Positions 6,431 through 7,533 of a stretch of 7,533 nt of DNA are shown here, piece by piece; positions within the stretch are counted from its first letter, which is position 1, and every line of letters starts with the position of its first letter. Source of the DNA: Candidatus Omnitrophota bacterium (GTDB lineage Bacteria; Omnitrophota; Gorgyraeia; B26-G9); contig JAGLQQ010000029.1 of NCBI GenBank assembly GCA_023136735.1, positions 1 to 7,533 of the forward strand, read 5' to 3'. The translations under genes were made by a program, and so were the position numbers. A model generated the notes under the pieces. It made no database searches and was not told the origin of the DNA. It was given only the letters and a program-made list of their open reading frames with translations.

Positions 6431-7432
6431 ATGTTAAAAATATACTATGAAAATGATGCAGACTTGAAATTGTTGGAGAATAAAACGATTGGAATAATTG
6501 GTTACGGAAGCCAGGGGCATGCCCAGGCTCAAAACCTGCGCGATTCAGGCTTAAAGGTAATGGTCTCAGAGATGGAAGGGACGGCTAACTATAAGCTGGC
6601 GCAATTACACGGATTTGAACCAGTAAGTGCGGCAGAGCTTACAAAGACTGCTGATATTATTCAGATCTTAGTTCCTGATGAATTGCAGGGAGAGCTGTAT
6701 GAAAAAGATATTAAGCCGAATTTATCAGATGGCAAAGCAATTATGTTCTCACATGGATTCAATATTAATTTTAAACATATTGTCCCAACTACAGGGATTG
6801 ATGTGTTTATGATTGCCCCAAAAGGGCCAGGCCATTTGGTTCGTAGTGAATATGAAAAAGGCGGCGGAGTGCCTTGCCTGATCGCTGTTTATCAAGATGC
6901 AACAGGCAAAGCGAAAGACATTGCCTTAGCTTATGGTAAAGGTGTTGGCGGTGCTCGTGCTGGAATAATTGAAACTACATTTCAAGAAGAGACAGAGACG
7001 GATCTTTTCGGTGAGCAGGTTGTTTTGTGCGGAGGGGTTACCGAACTTGTCAAAAAAGGCTTTGAGACGTTGATAGAAGCAGGGTATCAGCCGGGGATTG
7101 CTTATTTTGAATGTTTGCATGAGCTAAAGTTGATTGTGGATCTTTTTTATCAAGGCGGCATCGATTATATGAGATATTCGGTCTCTAATACTGCGGAGTA
7201 TGGAGACCTGACTCGTGGTAAGAGAATTATTAATGATAAGACAAAAGAAGAGATGAAAAAGATCCTTACTGAAATTCAGGATGGCAGCTTTGCAAAAGAG
7301 TGGATGGATGAGTGCAAAAATGGGAAAAAGAACTTTAAAAGGATGGAAGCAGAAGAGAAGAATCATCCGATTGAAGTTGTTGGACGCGACTTAAGAAAAA
7401 TGATGAAGTGGATAGATTCTAAAGAAGTATAG
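6431..7432 (+). CDS. ilvC: Ketol-acid reductoisomerase (class I), possibly NADH-using
   Basis: This enzyme isomerises acetolactate or acetohydroxybutyrate and reduces it to the dihydroxyacid that IlvD uses. At 333 residues it is a short, class I form. The N-terminal Rossmann domain has GYGSQGHAQAQNLRDSG (24-40), and SHGFNI contains the conserved His108. APKGPGHLVR (129-138) follows. The knotted C-terminal domain carries the metal ligands Asp191 and Glu195 (ETDLFGEQ) and Glu227 and Glu231 (FECLHELK), with substrate-contacting Ser252 in SVSNTAEYGDL. The loop after the second strand, residues 46-54, reads SEMEGTANY. In typical NADPH enzymes this loop has the form GLR.GS.SW, whose Arg and Ser hold the 2'-phosphate. 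Here the Arg position is Met48, the Ser positions are Thr51 and Asn53, and Glu47 and Glu49 are present, so NADH use is plausible. Catalytic residues look complete and the frame is intact. Confidence 0.96.
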   Translation: MLKIYYENDADLKLLENKTIGIIGYGSQGHAQAQNLRDSGLKVMVSEMEGTANYKLAQLHGFEPVSAAELTKTADIIQILVPDELQGELYEKDIKPNLSDGKAIMFSHGFNINFKHIVPTTGIDVFMIAPKGPGHLVRSEYEKGGGVPCLIAVYQDATGKAKDIALAYGKGVGGARAGIIETTFQEETETDLFGEQVVLCGGVTELVKKGFETLIEAGYQPGIAYFECLHELKLIVDLFYQGGIDYMRYSVSNTAEYGDLTRGKRIINDKTKEEMKKILTEIQDGSFAKEWMDECKNGKKNFKRMEAEEKNHPIEVVGRDLRKMMKWIDSKEV

Positions 7433-7450
7433 TTGATAAAGGTTAACTGT

Positions 7451-7492
7451 AAAAAAAGGGTTCTTTCTTGTTTAAGTTGAACGAAAGAACCT
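7451..7492 (-). terminator. Intrinsic terminator for leftward transcription
   Basis: GGTTCTTTC (7459-7467) pairs perfectly with GAAAGAACC (7483-7491), plus a G-T pair outside, across a 15-base loop. Seven A lie directly left of the stem at 7451-7457, so on the minus strand the hairpin is followed by seven T. On the + strand no T-run follows the stem, so it is a poor terminator for the ilv message. It implies a gene on the minus strand ending near here, to the right of the window. Confidence 0.65.
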
Positions 7493-7532
7493 GATTACAC
7501 TGATATATTAATATAAATTAATCTCTGTAATC
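7493..7532. repeat. Start of an AT-rich palindromic repeat at the right edge
   Basis: GATTACA (7493-7499) is inverted as TGTAATC (7526-7532). Inside it, after two mismatches, GAT (7502-7504) pairs with ATC (7521-7523), around an ATATTAATAT-like centre. It may be an isolated palindrome or the first part of a larger repeat cut by the window. No gene is seen in this stretch. Confidence 0.35.
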
Positions 7533-7533
7533 T

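Noticed and set aside
1..7533. A defence island, toxin-antitoxin pair, phage or insertion sequence
   Set aside because: No transposase, integrase, nuclease or toxin-like gene is seen. Every substantial gene other than the two exported proteins is a recognised metabolic or pilus gene.

Overview
The window carries most of a branched-chain amino acid (isoleucine/valine) biosynthesis cluster, all on the + strand, preceded by the end of an unrelated pair of exported proteins. The DNA is moderately AT-rich. Starts are mostly ATG behind recognisable Shine-Dalgarno sequences. The organism cannot be named from the sequence. The PilT-type ATPase points to a cell with type IV pili or a related machine, and the signal peptide on the second gene shows a Sec export route. 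The style of the proteins resembles uncultured bacteria such as Omnitrophota or other PVC-related lineages, but that is an impression with low confidence.

Layout. 1-1101: the 3' end of one gene and a complete neighbour. Both encode the same C-terminal beta-rich domain, and the pair looks like a tandem duplication of a secreted, tail-fibre- or adhesin-like protein. 1133-1160: a good intrinsic terminator closes this unit. 1197-1234: a promoter-like -10 box and a strong ribosome binding site open the next unit. 1235-2899: ilvD. 2900-3030: a spacer with a strong hairpin whose left arm can pair with either of two downstream copies of the same sequence. 3031-4698: ilvB. 4699-4835: a spacer filled by a degenerate palindromic repeat element. 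4836-5309: ilvN/ilvH. 5343-6413: a pilT-like ATPase gene. 6431-7432: ilvC. 7451-7492: a hairpin oriented as a terminator for the minus strand, so a convergent gene probably lies just past the right edge. 7493-7533: the start of another palindromic AT-rich repeat.

How the genes work together. IlvB with its regulatory subunit IlvN condenses pyruvate with pyruvate or 2-oxobutyrate. IlvC isomerises and reduces the acetohydroxyacid. IlvD dehydrates the dihydroxyacid to the 2-oxoacid. Only the final transaminase (IlvE) and threonine deaminase (IlvA) are absent from the window. The PilT gene sits between ilvN and ilvC with short gaps on both sides and no visible terminator, so it is probably co-transcribed with amino acid genes although its known role is unrelated.

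The core is ordinary metabolism and I see no evidence of a wholly new system. The points most worth a second look are the pilT insertion, the cofactor-specificity loop of IlvC (which lacks the usual NADPH-phosphate ligands and has two glutamates), and the two structured spacers around ilvB.
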